Shown here in pieces: positions 36,101 to 46,489 of a stretch of DNA of 64,000 nucleotides. How positions within the stretch are numbered: the first letter of the stretch is position 1; every line of letters begins with the position of its first letter. This DNA is from Uranotaenia lowii (lineage: Eukaryota > Arthropoda > Insecta > Diptera > Culicidae). Position numbers and translations under genes: made by a program. Location: assembly GCF_029784155.1 (NCBI RefSeq), contig NC_073693.1, positions 22,728,002 through 22,792,001 on the forward strand. The letters run 5' to 3'. The notes beneath the pieces are model-generated. The model made no database searches and was not told the DNA's origin. It saw only the letters and a program-made list of their open reading frames with translations.

Positions 36101-39100
36101 TAAGGATTCTCCAAAAAGAGTAAGAGGAAGAGTTTTATCGGTTTGTTTGAAAATCATTGATTTGGTTTTTGAGCTATTCAATGAAAGACCCAGTGTGGTA
36201 GCTTTTGTAGAAAAGTTGTTGATTTCTAATTGCATTTTCCGAATAGCTGCTTCTAAAGATTTCGCCCTTACTATCTTCATAAAGTCATCTGCAAACTGAA
36301 GAGTAACTATGTCTCTGTCCATATCTGTGTCATGTAAACCCGCAGTGTAAATATTGAAGAGGACAGGGGATAATACATCTCCCTGTGGTACTCCACAGCT
36401 TGTTGTGTGTTCCACATTTCCTTGATCAGTACGAATTATCATTTTTCTGTTGATCAGAAAATTGTAAATCCAAGTTACTGTATCTCGTTGAAATCCGTAA
36501 GTGAACATTACCGTTTTTAGTTTGTCTGCATTTACACCGTTGAAAGCATTGGAAAAATCAAAAAACACTCCGATAGTTGTTAAGCCTTCTCTTCTGGAAG
36601 ACATAATGTAGTTCGTGGCAAAGGTTACACAGTGCTCTGTTGACATTCCTTTGCGGAATCCGAATGATTGATCTGGTAGGATGTTGTTCTGTTCACATGT
36701 AGTGTGAATATCTTTAAGTACTGCTCCGTTTATTATTTTTACCAAAGTCGGCAGAAGTGCTATAGGTCTGCTTGAACCAATGTCTTCTGGAGGTTTGTTT
36801 GGTTTTAACACAGGAATAATCTTGATCTCTTTGAGGCTCATATCTAATGTTGCCTTCCGCCACATTTGATTGAGTAAGTCAATTAATTTTGTAGTAGTTA
36901 TCAGATCTAAATTTTTCAGCATGCCATAGCTAATGTTGTCTGTTCCCGGGGATGATCTATGAGTTTTATTTTTCAGAAATTCTTTCCACGATTTAAAATC
37001 GATTATTGTTGTTCGGGTATCACAATCAGGTTGAAGGGGTTGTTTGATTTCTGGTGTTCCGAAATTTTTCAAGAGAAATTGGTGGGAAGTATTTTTGTCG
37101 CTAAGAATGGGATTATTTTTGGGGTTTTCTACAGGATTCAATCTCAACCGTTTAACAAGTTTCCAGTTTTCTCTGGTATTTCTTGGGTCGATTGAACTAC
37201 ACAATTCAAGAATCTTTTCTCTGATGTGTTTTGCTTTAGATTTTTTAAACTTTGCAGTTGCTTTTTTCCATTCAATTAGGTTTGTTGTATTACTAATTCT
37301 ATTATATTCCCTTAGTGCTTTTTGTTTTGCTTCATATAATACGCCGAGTTCATCGCTCCAGTAGTATTTAGGAGTAAAAGAACTCAGTTTTTTATGTTTT
37401 TTTGCAAATTTCATTGGATATCTTGACAAAATCTTCAATTCCATTAAATTCCCAGTGTTTGATTTGAGAAATATCTTCAGAAATTTTTGCCCGGTCAAAA
37501 TAGAACTTTGTTTTAGCTTTGGAGTTTAGTTGAAGTTGTATATTTATTAATAAATGTCCGCTTCCACCAAAAGATTTTTCTAATACTTCCCATTTCATGT
37601 TGTTAAATAAATTTGTTGTGCATAGTGAAAGGTCAATGGCACTGCGTCTCTGACCAGTACTTGGTGGTATAAATGTTGTCTCTCCGGTATTCATAATGAT
37701 AAGGTTAGACCCACTAATCAAATCATAGATCAATTCCCCCTTATTGTTTGTTTCTGGACATCCCCATAGCTCATTGTGGCTGTTGAAATCTCCGCCTATC
37801 AAAACTCTCCTGAATGATGATATTTCTCTTAATAATATTGAGAAAGTCGTTTCTAGTTCTTGTACAGAGATCCTGGGATTAATGTAAATTGTTACCAGCA
37901 CCAAATCAATGGAACTTATTTTTATTCCTAATGTTTCAAATTTAGCAGATGAATTGAGAGAGAGTTTCTCAAAAGTCAAATCTGATCGTAAATACATTCC
38001 GACTCCTCCAAATCCGTCATATCTGGGTGACAACACACGATGAAAACCTTGAATGTTCCACCTGTCAGTAAAAAGCTGATCCGGTTTTACCCAGATCTCA
38101 GATAAAAGTGCAGCATCGTATTTTTCAAAGAAAAGCTCATGGGCTAGTTCATTTTTGTTCGTTCGTAAACTTTGAATGTTTGTTTGTAGTATTTTAAACA
38201 TTTTTGGGTTGTTTTAAAACTTTCTAGTCCACTCACCTGCTTTTTGACTGACTGCTTCAATCTTGATAAAATTTTCACCACTACGTAAACAAACCATCCG
38301 GATCAAGACACTGTAAATAGATTCGTGACAACTAGGAGCACTGCAGTAAATTAAAACATGCGACCAGATTATATGTGAAACAGACTTTATGGTATATAAA
38401 CATAAATCTGGTTTGAAGATTTTGCTTGAATAGCCTTTCGAAATCTACAATCACCAATGGGTTCATGACCTCACACCTGATGAAGAACCGAAGTGATAGT
38501 AGATTGAATCGATCTTTCATAGGGAGTATTCCTGCTAAAACTTCAAGACTCGTGGTATGCGTTGAGGGCATACATCCCAAAGCGATACGCAGACAACGGT
38601 ACTGGATACGCTCGAGTTTGACGAGGTGAGTTTTGGCAGCTGACTGAAAAAAGAAGCTACCATATTCCATCACTGAAAGTTGTTCGGTGTTTATAAGATC
38701 TGCTGTATGGGCTACCAATTGCCAGTGATTGATCGGACAAAATTTATTCTTTGTTGGCATTTTCCTTTCAGATAATCAATGTGGGCTCTCCAGGTACAGT
38801 TGGAATCAAATCAAACCCCAAGATACTTAAAACACCTCAATTGAGTGATCGTTCTGCCTAGGAGTTGAAGCTGGTCTATGATTCTTAGAGAAAACAACAA
38901 TCTCCGTTTTCTTAGGGGAAAACTCAATCTCAAGCCCCAAAGCCCAGGAAGACAATCTGTCTAAAGTATCTTGTAAAGGACCATCTGTTTCTACTGATTT
39001 GTCCAAACGAAACAAGATCATTTTCTCCTTTACGATGGTATTCGTGCGGCACATTTGAACTTTGTAAAAGTAGAAGGTAATAAACTAGTTGACATTCCGA

Positions 39101-41131
39101 ATTATATTTTGCACATGTGTGGAATCTGGACAGACTTTCCGTGCGAAGTTGAATATCCATCTATGTGAATATTCCTCGCTTCCATTTGTAGAAGATCGAT
39201 TACGCATGCTTCGTGCCACTCTCTACAAGGTACTCAAGGATGTTTCCCGTGATAAACCACCTCAGAAATTCCTCCATTACGCCGTTTTCATGCGCTTGTT
39301 CAACTGATTTTCAAGGGAAACATTCTTTCAAAAAGGACGAGAGTTCCATGTTTTCGAAAATCTCTGAATGCTTTCGATTTGTCCTTGTAAAGCATGGAAC
39401 ACTGCTGGTCCTACCAAGGATTAGGGGCCTTCTAGGAACGGATGAATCTAGGATGGGTTTTGTTTGAGCACAAAGTGCACTTTCATGTATCAAACGTGAA
39501 AGAAAGTGGTACTCCTCTAAAAGGAGGTAAAACATGCATAGAATCGATGGTTGTTATTATTTCGTCCAAGTACTTTTTCCGGTCGATGTGTCTTGTATGG
39601 GTCGTATTTCGTATTTATTACGTTTGAAGAAGTGACGCCATTGGTGATAATAATCTCAATAGGCAAGTGATCAAGAAAGACAGTTGATGTTAGTGAAGAA
39701 AATGTGTTCATGACATTGATAAACGAACTTCGGAACCTACAAAACGTATCCTAAATCCGAACCGAATCATAATGACAACCTTTAGTTTTAACCGAAATCG
39801 GCCTGATGGAACATTCTCTACTGATCTGGGACTGTCAAATTGATAGCATAATAAGACTATTGGAATGAATAAATCCAGGGCTTAAAATCCCGGAAAAAAA
39901 ATAATTGAGAGTAGTTCATTTCAAGTGAGATCAAACTAATGGCATGATTTGCTATCAATATTTTTTGCCAAATCAAAACCAATAATGATTATAACGAAAT
40001 ATACTACTCGCTCGTTAATCGAACGCTTTTGGACCGAAGTAGAAAATAACATTATTTTGGCCAAAAATGTACGCTATTTTCCGTCATACTATTAATACCA
40101 TTCTTCCAAAAAAAATGTCGAAAAATTAAAACCAAGGATAGAAAATATTTCGAAAAGGGTTATTTCTGACGTTATAGTGACACGTAAATCAAAAGATAAC
40201 TATTTAAAACATGATAACCCGATCCCACTTAGGGATGAATCATCCTACAGGATGAAAATCCCAGAAAAAAAAACCCGATCCCACCCCATTGTAACAGGTA
40301 CTCACTTGCGCTGCAACCAGGGCTCGATCGACCGGTACTGGTTGTAGAAGTTGTTCATATCCGGCACCAGATCCTTCACCACATACATGTGCGGCAACGG
40401 GTAGATCTTGGTCGGCTTGTCCATGCTCTCCACATCGATCTTGCTGATGCAGGCCAGCGTATTGGTGCCACCGATGTTCATGGCACAGGACCCGCAAATG
40501 CCTTCACGACAGGACCGACGGAAAGTCAGCGTCGGGTCGATTTCGTTCTTGATCTTGATCAAGGCGTCCAGCACCATAGGACCGCAGGTGCTCATGTCCA
40601 CTTCATAGGTCTAAGAAGTAATAAATATTATTGTTTGAGTTAGTTTTCCGGGAAAATTTTTCCCAATCTTTATTGCAATAATTAATCGATTACCTGGTTG
40701 TAAGGCTTCTGCTCAGGTTTGTCCGGATTCCAGCGGTAGATTTGGAACTTCTTGACCTTGGCTGCAGCAGCCTGTTGAGTTGCTGCCAGGTGAATGTTCC
40801 TGATCTAAAAAAAGGAGTCCTGTTTAGCATATTTCCGATAGCGAATCAATCAATAACAATGGAGATTAACAAATAGAAGAAAATTTTGGCAACAGGCCAA
40901 TAAGTTCGAATCAGAAAAGCGTCCAATATTATCAGCGAAAAGGCAATGCTCATTATATAATGATAATTTTCTGCGACTTGCCACCATCCATTATTTTAGC
41001 CGAAGCTGGACGACAGAGGAAAAATCTCGTCCCAATTACACAACGTGTGCAATTTTCAATCTCACAGAACTCACCTGACCGAAAGCTCCGCGGCAGGCCA
41101 GCAGCATTTTCAGGTCACAAACCAAGGCCAT
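27137..41131 (-). CDS. SdhB: Succinate dehydrogenase iron-sulfur subunit, 4 exons
   Basis: Exons, in transcript order, are 41131-41075, 40804-40694, 40610-40306 and 27533-27137 (870 nt, 289 aa), with GT-AG introns in phase. Complex II subunit B passes electrons from SdhA to ubiquinone at the inner mitochondrial membrane. [2Fe-2S] ligands are C90, C95, C98 and C110. C186, C189, C192 and C253 fit the [4Fe-4S] cluster, and C196, C243 and C249 the [3Fe-4S] cluster. The CPSYWW quinone-site motif is at 196-201. Residues 1 to about 35 form a basic/hydrophobic mitochondrial presequence. All ligands are intact, so the gene should work. Exon 4 is separated by a 12.8-kb intron full of transposons, so exons 3 and 4 can look like two genes. 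Confidence 0.95.
27637..29180 (-). mobile_element. LINE remnant (RNase H region) split by a mariner
   Basis: 28986-29180 on minus encodes a linker and the start of an RNase H domain ([14 protein letters not shown], then FFTDGFFI in another frame). The rest of RNase H follows on the other side of the mariner at 27637-27927 ([36 protein letters not shown]). The D-G ... E-L-A-A-I-x-x-A ... T-D-S ... W-V-P-S-H series is the RNase H of I/R1/Loa-type LINEs. It is truncated at both ends. Confidence 0.75.
27930..28986 (-). mobile_element. Tc1/mariner (ITmD37E-type) element, defective
   Basis: The ends share GTGTCCACGATGAAATTGCC as inverted repeats, with TA at both junctions. Transposase pieces on minus are an HTH region (28508-28909: [20 protein letters not shown]), a middle part with [16 protein letters not shown] (28112-28444) and a C-terminal part with [10 protein letters not shown] and [12 protein letters not shown] (27930-28164). 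Frame changes separate the pieces, so it is inactive. The DDE-family acidic residues are still visible. It sits inside the RNase H frame of a LINE. Confidence 0.8.
29181..29339. other. Short unassigned gap between LINE fragments
   Basis: AT-rich sequence without recognisable features. Confidence 0.3.
29340..30395 (+). mobile_element. 5'-truncated LINE, RT C-terminal half with 3' tail
   Basis: An uninterrupted frame (29453-30178, and readable upstream from about 29345) encodes RT motifs [13 protein letters not shown] and [10 protein letters not shown], then the thumb region [14 protein letters not shown] and [10 protein letters not shown]. No RNase H follows, which fits Jockey/CR1-type LINEs. 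The 3' UTR ends GGGCTTAAAATCCCGG plus an A-rich tail (about 30362-30395). The same terminal motif occurs at 39877-39900 and, diverged, at 40250-40272, so one family left several 3' ends here. Confidence 0.8.
30434..31509 (-). mobile_element. ITmD37E-type mariner transposase, nearly intact
   Basis: A 316-codon frame (30559-31509) starts [17 protein letters not shown]. It has two HTH-like regions ([16 protein letters not shown] about residues 25-40; [17 protein letters not shown] about 82-98) and catalytic residues in LMDDETYV (Asp), [11 protein letters not shown] (Asp) and RPIEKYWA (Glu), spaced as in the mosquito ITmD37E family. Near residue 290 the frame shifts; the true C-terminus continues in the frame of 30434-30649 ([18 protein letters not shown]). 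No terminal inverted repeats could be found, so the copy is probably end-truncated and immobile. Confidence 0.85.
31510..32665. other. Non-coding intron sequence
   Basis: AT-rich, no element boundary recognised. A 26-bp direct tandem duplication (TGTGCAATCG-GAATTTCATT) lies at about 32464-32510. Confidence 0.4.
32666..34127. mobile_element. Non-autonomous hAT element, second copy of the CAGGGGTGAGCAACC family
   Basis: The left end CAGGGGTGAGCAACC and the right end GGGTTGCTCACCCCTG are inverted repeats, flanked by a perfect 8-bp duplication TGCTAACC (32658-32665 and 34128-34135). GGGCCGC-type subterminal blocks and interior phrases match the element at 4136-6176. Small ORFs inside have no recognisable domain. 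Confidence 0.88.
34136..34606. other. Non-coding intron sequence
   Basis: Contains a short GTT microsatellite (34145-34162) and the 3' flank of the LINE on the minus strand; nothing else can be supported. Confidence 0.4.
34607..37498 (-). pseudogene. LINE reverse transcriptase-RNase H polyprotein with one internal TAA
   Basis: One frame from 37498 to 34607 broken only by TAA at 35744-35746. RT motifs are [47 protein letters not shown] and LQFADDF (catalytic ADD). The RNase H part has [29 protein letters not shown] and [17 protein letters not shown], all four acidic positions being present. A C-x2-C...H...C knuckle ([17 protein letters not shown]) is near the C-terminus. Confidence 0.85.
37392..38201 (-). 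pseudogene. LINE endonuclease domain (APE type)
   Basis: 269 residues starting [16 protein letters not shown]. The AP-endonuclease motifs are in order: LQTNIQS near the start, LLSEIW (residues 32-37), [13 protein letters not shown] (about 138-150) and GSGHLLINI near the end, where the usual S-D-H has become S-G-H. Loss of that Asp would weaken metal binding. The frame is lost near 37400, just before the RT. Confidence 0.8.
38332..39730 (-). mobile_element. Decayed LINE fragment (different family)
   Basis: Minus-strand pieces are an endonuclease end ([12 protein letters not shown], 39517-39711), a linker readable in mixed frames (NPWWD..., about 39300-39480), RT ([19 protein letters not shown], 38827-39054) and RT thumb/C-terminus ([20 protein letters not shown], 38332-38760). 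The RT core is mostly deleted and frames change repeatedly. Its sequence resembles the RNase H-type LINE at 49846-54873 in the thumb region more than its neighbour at 34607. Confidence 0.7.
39840..39905 (+). repeat. LINE 3' end (same family as 29340-30395)
   Basis: GGAATGAATAAATCC, then GGGCTTAAAATCCCGG and A8, the same terminal motif as at 30340-30395. The sequence before it cannot be aligned by eye to the RT, so this is a short 3'-end insertion or a decayed copy. Confidence 0.6.
40228..40275 (+). repeat. Diverged LINE 3' end beside SdhB exon 3
   Basis: GGATGAATCATCC...GGATGAAAATCCC-AG plus A9, a diverged copy of the 3'-tail motif, only about 30 bp from the exon 3 donor of SdhB. Confidence 0.5.
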
Positions 41132-41689
41132 CGTCGCTAGAACGGGTACCAGAGGATTGTTTTCCGATTAGAAGATATTTTACAAAACACACTGCAAATT
41201 GGACAGCGGCAAAGAAGCACGCACAAAAGTTTGACGATGTTGGTCTTTTGCGAGACGACGATCAGTCGCGATGAAGGCGGATGATAAAACGAAAAAGCAC
41301 CAAAAAAATTTGACAGCTCTGCCCTGTTCTCTCTCATTTCGGGCCTGCTTTCTCTCATTATGAAATAGGGTTCGGTGGACATTTGTTGTACCAAGAAGAT
41401 CGTTGTGAATTGAAGTTTTCAATAAGCGATTTTTGAGCTGATGTCTCATATTTCTCTCAAACATTTTCTTTCCATTACCTACTAATTCAAACAAAAATGT
41501 TTCGCTTTAATAGTGAAGAAGAAATAATGATGAGTACAGTAGTGCCAATGACCTGTAGTAAATGTATATTGAAAACATGTGCAATGTGAAGTCCGAGCCT
41601 ATTTGAATAAGAAAACGATCGTTATTGATGAATAATTTATTCGTCAGGTTTCCGCAGTGGTCTATCGGCCGATACGCAATGGGAGGGAC

Positions 41690-42277
41690 TAAAGTCTGCT
41701 TCATTTAATATTGGAACAAATTCTTTTGCTCATTGTGGCGCTTCTAGTGGACGGATTTGGAAACTTTTTTCACCCACGTGTCGGGAAATTCATTACCTTT
41801 CACCATGTATTTATGTCATAACACCAAACGATAGCATTTTGTAAACAACCGCCATGGAAGCCGAACGGAGAGATCAAATTATGCACAGTTTTCTTGAAAA
41901 TCCATTGTTGTCGGCATCGAAGCTAGCTAAACAGCTTAAAATGCCCAGAAATACCGTATGGCGTGTTATCAAGCAGTACAAGGAAACATTGAAGAAGGCT
42001 CGGAAGCCGCATTCGAAGCGTCGGAGTGGAACTGTCGACCGGAAACTGCGTGGGAAAGTCATCAAGGCCGTCAAGAGGAATCCCAATCTTTCAGACCGCG
42101 ATTTGGCCAATAAGTTCCAGGCCGCTCACAGTACGGTGCGACGAATTCGTCTCCGGGAAGGAATAAGGTCATTCCGAGCCAGCAAACAGCCAAATCGGAC
42201 GCTGAAGCAGAACAATGTGGCCAGAATCCGTGCTCGAAAGCTGTACGACCAAGTGCTGACCAAGTTCGACGGATGTA
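41690..42277 (+). mobile_element. ITmD37E-type mariner, 5' half
   Basis: Starts with TA and an AAAGTCTGCTTCATTTAATA terminus. The transposase start (41854) follows after a 160-bp leader: MEAERRDQIMHSFLENPL, HTH-like ASKLAKQLKMPRNTVWRVI, second HTH DRDLANKFQAAHSTVRRIR, then stops at DGC, exactly before the expected catalytic DDET. There the reversed copy begins. Confidence 0.8.
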
Positions 42278-42657
42278 AAGTCTGCTTCATTTAATATTGG
42301 AACACAAACAATTGCGTGTAGTTCAGTCATTTATTAACGAATTCATAATTTGTTTTTCATACAAATGTAGCATTTTCTTTACTCTTTCATAAAAAAAAAT
42401 TAAAAAAATTATTCATTGCTATTTCGAAGAAATTCTCGTACTCGTACTCGTAAGAAAACTGTGCACAATTTGATCTCTCCGTTCGGCTTCCATGGCGGTT
42501 GTTTACAAAATGCTATTGTTTGGTGTTATGGCATAAATACATGGTGAAAGGTAATGAATTTCCCGACACGTGGGTGAAAAAAGTTTCCAAATCCGTCCAC
42601 TAGGAGCGCCACAATGAGCAAAAGAATTTGTTCCAATATTAAATGAAGCAGACTTTA
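42276..42657 (-). mobile_element. Internally deleted mariner in inverse orientation
   Basis: Read on minus, it starts with the same terminus (TAAAGTCTGCTTCATTT at 42657), repeats the 5' leader and the first codons (MEAERRDQ...) to about 42443, then jumps to a 3' subterminal region and ends with the inverted terminus at 42276. TA is present at both ends. With the preceding copy it makes arms of about 205 bp (41690-41895 against 42443-42657) that differ at only a handful of sites. Confidence 0.75.
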
Positions 42658-43030
42658 ATCGAAATGCATATTTCGATGATCCTTCAAACAATTGGTAAAT
42701 TTTTAGTTTACTAGGCTTATAATATTGAATAATACATTTTTTTTTTGGAGAACTTGAAGATAGAATGATTAATAGTAACATAAAAAAATTAACATTAATT
42801 CTATAATATTGTTCTTGGGAACACGTCTTAAAAACAGTGAGAAAGAGAGAGAAAGAGTGAGCTCAAGGTGAGAAAACATAATTTCCTGAGAGCCCATGAG
42901 AATGAGAGGAGAGCTCATGTCGACTGAACGTGCTCCACACTGGAGAAAACCACATCAGGAAAAACAACAAATTAACGGGTATGTTCAGAAAAATATAGGA
43001 TTATAGGATAGGTCAATATATTGGATAAAC
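42658..43030. other. Non-coding spacer
   Basis: Holds a GA-rich stretch (GAGAAAGAGAGAGAAAGAG, about 42838-42856) and nothing else recognisable. Confidence 0.35.
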
Positions 43031-43039
43031 AACTAAAAC

Positions 43040-46000
43040 TCACAGACAATAACAATGAAAAAATGCCACTACAACAAAAAATTTAATTTTTTGTTTTCTT
43101 GTCATTTTTGTACTGTTTGTAACTATTGTGATTTTGGAAATTTTTGCTATTTTTGTCTTTTGTGTATTTTTTGTAATTTTTAAACTTTCGCCATTTATTT
43201 CATTTTTGTTATTTTTTAATTCTTGTTTTTTTTTATAGATTTTTTTCAAAGTTTTGTAGTTTTTTTCAATTTTGTATATTTTATAATTTTTGTAATATTT
43301 GTGATGTTTTTTTTTTAATTTAAGATATTATTGTCGATTTTGTATTTTTTGTAATTATTGTGGTTTCTGTAATTTGAAACATTTTTGTAATTTTCATAAT
43401 TTTTGTCTATTTTGTAGTTTTTGTGAGTTTTGTAATTTTTATAAGTTTTGCATTTTTTGTAATTTTTATCATTTTTGTAACTTTTGTCATTTTTAAAAAT
43501 TTTGTAATGTTTGAATTTTTGTAATTTTTTGTAATTTTTGTCATTTTTGTAGTTTTTGTAATATTTGTCATTTTTGGTAATTTTTGTCATTTTTGTAATT
43601 ATTTAAATTTTTATGTAATTTTTCTAATTTTTGTTATTTGTGTTATTGTTGTCATTTTTATCATTTTTTAAATTTTTTGTCATTTTTTCTTTCTTTTTGT
43701 CATTTTTGTCATTTTTATAATTTTTGTCATTTTTGTCAATTTTGTAATTTTTGTCATTTTTGTCATTTTTGTCATTTTTGTCATTTTTGTCATTTTTGTC
43801 ATTTTTGTCATTTTTGTCATTTTTGTCATTTTTGTCATTTTTGTCATTTTTGTCATTTTTGTCATTTTTGTCATTTTTGTCATTTTTGTCATTTTTGTCA
43901 TTTTTGTCATTTTTGTCATTTTTGTCATTTTTGTCATTTTTGTCATTTTTGTCATTTTTGTCATTTTTATCATTTTTGTCATTTTTGTCATTTTTGTCAT
44001 TTTTGTCATTTTTGTCATTTTTGTCGTTTTTGTCATTTTTGTTATTTTTGTCATTTTTATCATTTTTGTCATGTTTGTCATTTTTGTCATTTTTGTCATT
44101 TTTGTCATTTTTGTCATTTTTGTCATTTTTGTCATTTTTGTCATTTTTGTCATTTTTGTCATTTTTGTCATTTTTGTAATTTTTGTCATTTTTGTCATTT
44201 TTGTCATTTTTGTCATTTTTGTCATTTTTGTCATTTTTGTCATTTTTGTCATTTTTGTCACTTTTGTCATTTTTGTCATTTTTGTCACTTTTGTCATTTT
44301 TGTCATTTTTGTCATTTTTGTCATTTTTGTCATTTTTGTCATTTTTGTCATTTTTGTCATTTTTGTCATTTTTGTCATTTTTGTCAAGATGACAAAAATG
44401 ACAATAATTACAAAAATGACAAAAATGACAAAAATTACAAAAATGACAAAGATTGTCATTTTTGTAATTTTTGTCATTTTTGTAATTATTGTCATTTTTG
44501 TAATATTAGTAATTTTAGTAATTTAAGTAATTTTTGTAATTTTTGTTATTTTTGTCATTTTTGTCATTTTTGTCATTTTTGTCATTTTTGTCATTTTTGT
44601 CATTTTAGTCATTTTAGTCATTTTAGTCATTTTTGTCATTTTTGTCATTTTTGTCATTTTTGTCATTTTGTCATTTTTGTCATTTTTGTCATTTTTGTCA
44701 TTTTTGTCATTTTTGTCATTTTTGTCATTTTTGTCATTTTTGTCATTTTTGTCATTTTTGTCATTTTTGTCATTTTTGTCATTTTTGTCATTTTTGTCAT
44801 TTTTGTCATTTTTGTCATTTTTGTCATTTTTGTCATTTTTGTCATTTTTGTCATTTTTGTCATTTTTGTCATTTTTGTCATTTTTGTCATTTTTGTCATT
44901 TTTGTCATTTTTGTCATTTTTGTCATTTTTGTCATTTTTGTCATTTTTGTCATTTTTGTCATTTTTGTCATTTTTGTCATTTTTGTCATTTTTGTCATTT
45001 TTGTCATTTTTGTCATTTTTGTCATTTTTGTCATTTTTGTCATTTTTGTCATTTTTGTCATTTTTGTCATTTTTGTCATTTTTGTCATTTTTGTCATTTT
45101 TGTCATTTTTGTCATTTTTGTCATTTTTGTCATTTTTGTCATTTTTGTCATTTTTGTCATTTTTGTCATTTTTGTCATTTTTGTCATTTTTGTCATTTTT
45201 GTCATTTTTGTCATTTTTGTCATTTTTGTCATTTTTGTCATCTTTGTCATTTTTGTCATTTTTGTCATTTTTGTCATTTTTGTCATTTTTGTCATTTTTG
45301 TCATTTTTGTCATTTTTGTCATTTTTGTCATTTTTGTCATTTTTGTCATTTTTGTCATTTTTGTCATTTTTGTCATTTTTGTCATTTTTGTTATTTTTGT
45401 CATTTTTGTCATTTTTGTCATTTTTGTCATTTTTGTCATTTTTGTCATTTTTGTCATTTTTGTCATTTTTGTCATTTTTGTCATTTTTGTCATTTTTGTC
45501 ATTTTTGTCATTTTTGTCATTTTTGTCATTTTTGTCATTTTTGTCATTTTTGTCATTTTTGTCATTTTTGTCATTTTTGTCATTTTTGTCATTTTTGTCA
45601 TTTTTGTCATTTTTGTCATTTTTGTCATTTTTGTCATTTTTGTCATTTTTGTCATTTTTGTCATTTTTGTCATTTTTGTCATTTTTGTCATTTTTGTCAT
45701 TTTTGTCATTTTTGTCATTTTTGTCATTTTTGTCATTTTTGTCATTTTTGTCATTTTGGTTATTTTTGTCATTTTTGTCATTTTTGTCATTTTTGTCATT
45801 TTTGTCATTTTTGTCATTTTTGTCATTTTTGTCATTATTGTCATTTTTGTCATTTTTGTCATTTTTGTCATTTTTGTCATTTTTGTCATTTTTGTCATTT
45901 TTGTCATTTTTGTCATTTTTGTCATTTTTGTCATTTTTGTCATTTTTGTCATTTTTGTTATTTTTCTCATTTTTGTCATTTTTGTCATTTTTGTCATTTT

Positions 46001-46320
46001 TGTCATTTAGTCATTTTTGTCATTTTTGTATTTTTGAATTTTTGTAATTTTTGCAATTTTTGTATTTTTGTTAATTTTTGTAATTCATGTTATTTTTATA
46101 ATTTTTGTAAGTTTGGTAATTTTTGTAACTTTTGTTATTTTTTTATTTTTTGTTCTTTTGTCCTTTTCATAATTTTTGTCATTTTTGTCATTTTTATCAT
46201 TTTGGTCATTTTTGTCATTTTTGTCACTCTTGTCATTTTTGTCATTTTTGTCATTTTTGACATTTTTTTCTCATTTTTGTCATTTTTTTCGTTTTTGTCA
46301 TTTTTGTCAGTTTTTAATTA
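43040..46320. repeat. 9-bp minisatellite, unit TTTTTGTCA
   Basis: The core (about 43690-46010) is over 240 nearly perfect copies of TTTTTGTCA. The flanks (43040-43690 and 46010-46320) are diverged copies with T/A changes and length variants, as when old edges decay while the core is homogenised. A 66-bp block at 44387-44452 is inverted. The 9-bp period leaves several frames open on both strands, giving long CHFCHF-, SFLSFL-, VIFVIF- and MTKMTK-type pseudo-proteins that I do not regard as genes. Confidence 0.95.
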
Positions 46321-46489
46321 TCTTTAATTTTGCATGTTTTTGTTGGGTTTTTTTAACTTCCTATTTTTTTATTAATTAGGTCACCTAAAAACCAGGATTA
46401 GCTCCAAATAACATTTAAGATCTGATAAAAGTTTCTTTTTTTAATAATTTTTTAAAATCTATGAAAAATCAGCTATTTATGTTTTCTAG

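Larger units (their letters stand above)
34607..38330 (-). mobile_element. Near-complete EN-RT-RNase H LINE
   Basis: Minus-strand order is endonuclease (37392-38201), reverse transcriptase (35744-37498) and RNase H (34607-35668), the architecture of I/Loa/R1-like LINEs that keep RNase H. No ORF1 is visible; 38202-38330 may be a short 5' leader. Two lesions separate the parts: a frame change near 37400 in a T-rich (A-rich on the coding strand) run, and one in-frame TAA at 35744-35746. Otherwise all three domains are open, so the copy is young but probably inactive. Confidence 0.85.

Noticed and set aside
27137..40601. Two separate succinate dehydrogenase-like genes
   Set aside because: The pieces carry different parts of one protein. 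The exon 3 donor (AA) and exon 4 acceptor (A) rebuild a Lys codon exactly, so it is one gene with a 12.8-kb intron.
43690..46010. CRISPR-like array
   Set aside because: Units are contiguous, without unique spacers, and this is eukaryotic DNA.
43638..46327. Very long ORFs (up to 790 codons) of CHFCHF-, SFLSFL-, VIFVIF- and MTKMTK-type
   Set aside because: They are a by-product of a stop-free 9-bp repeat in several frames and both strands; no gene signals surround them.
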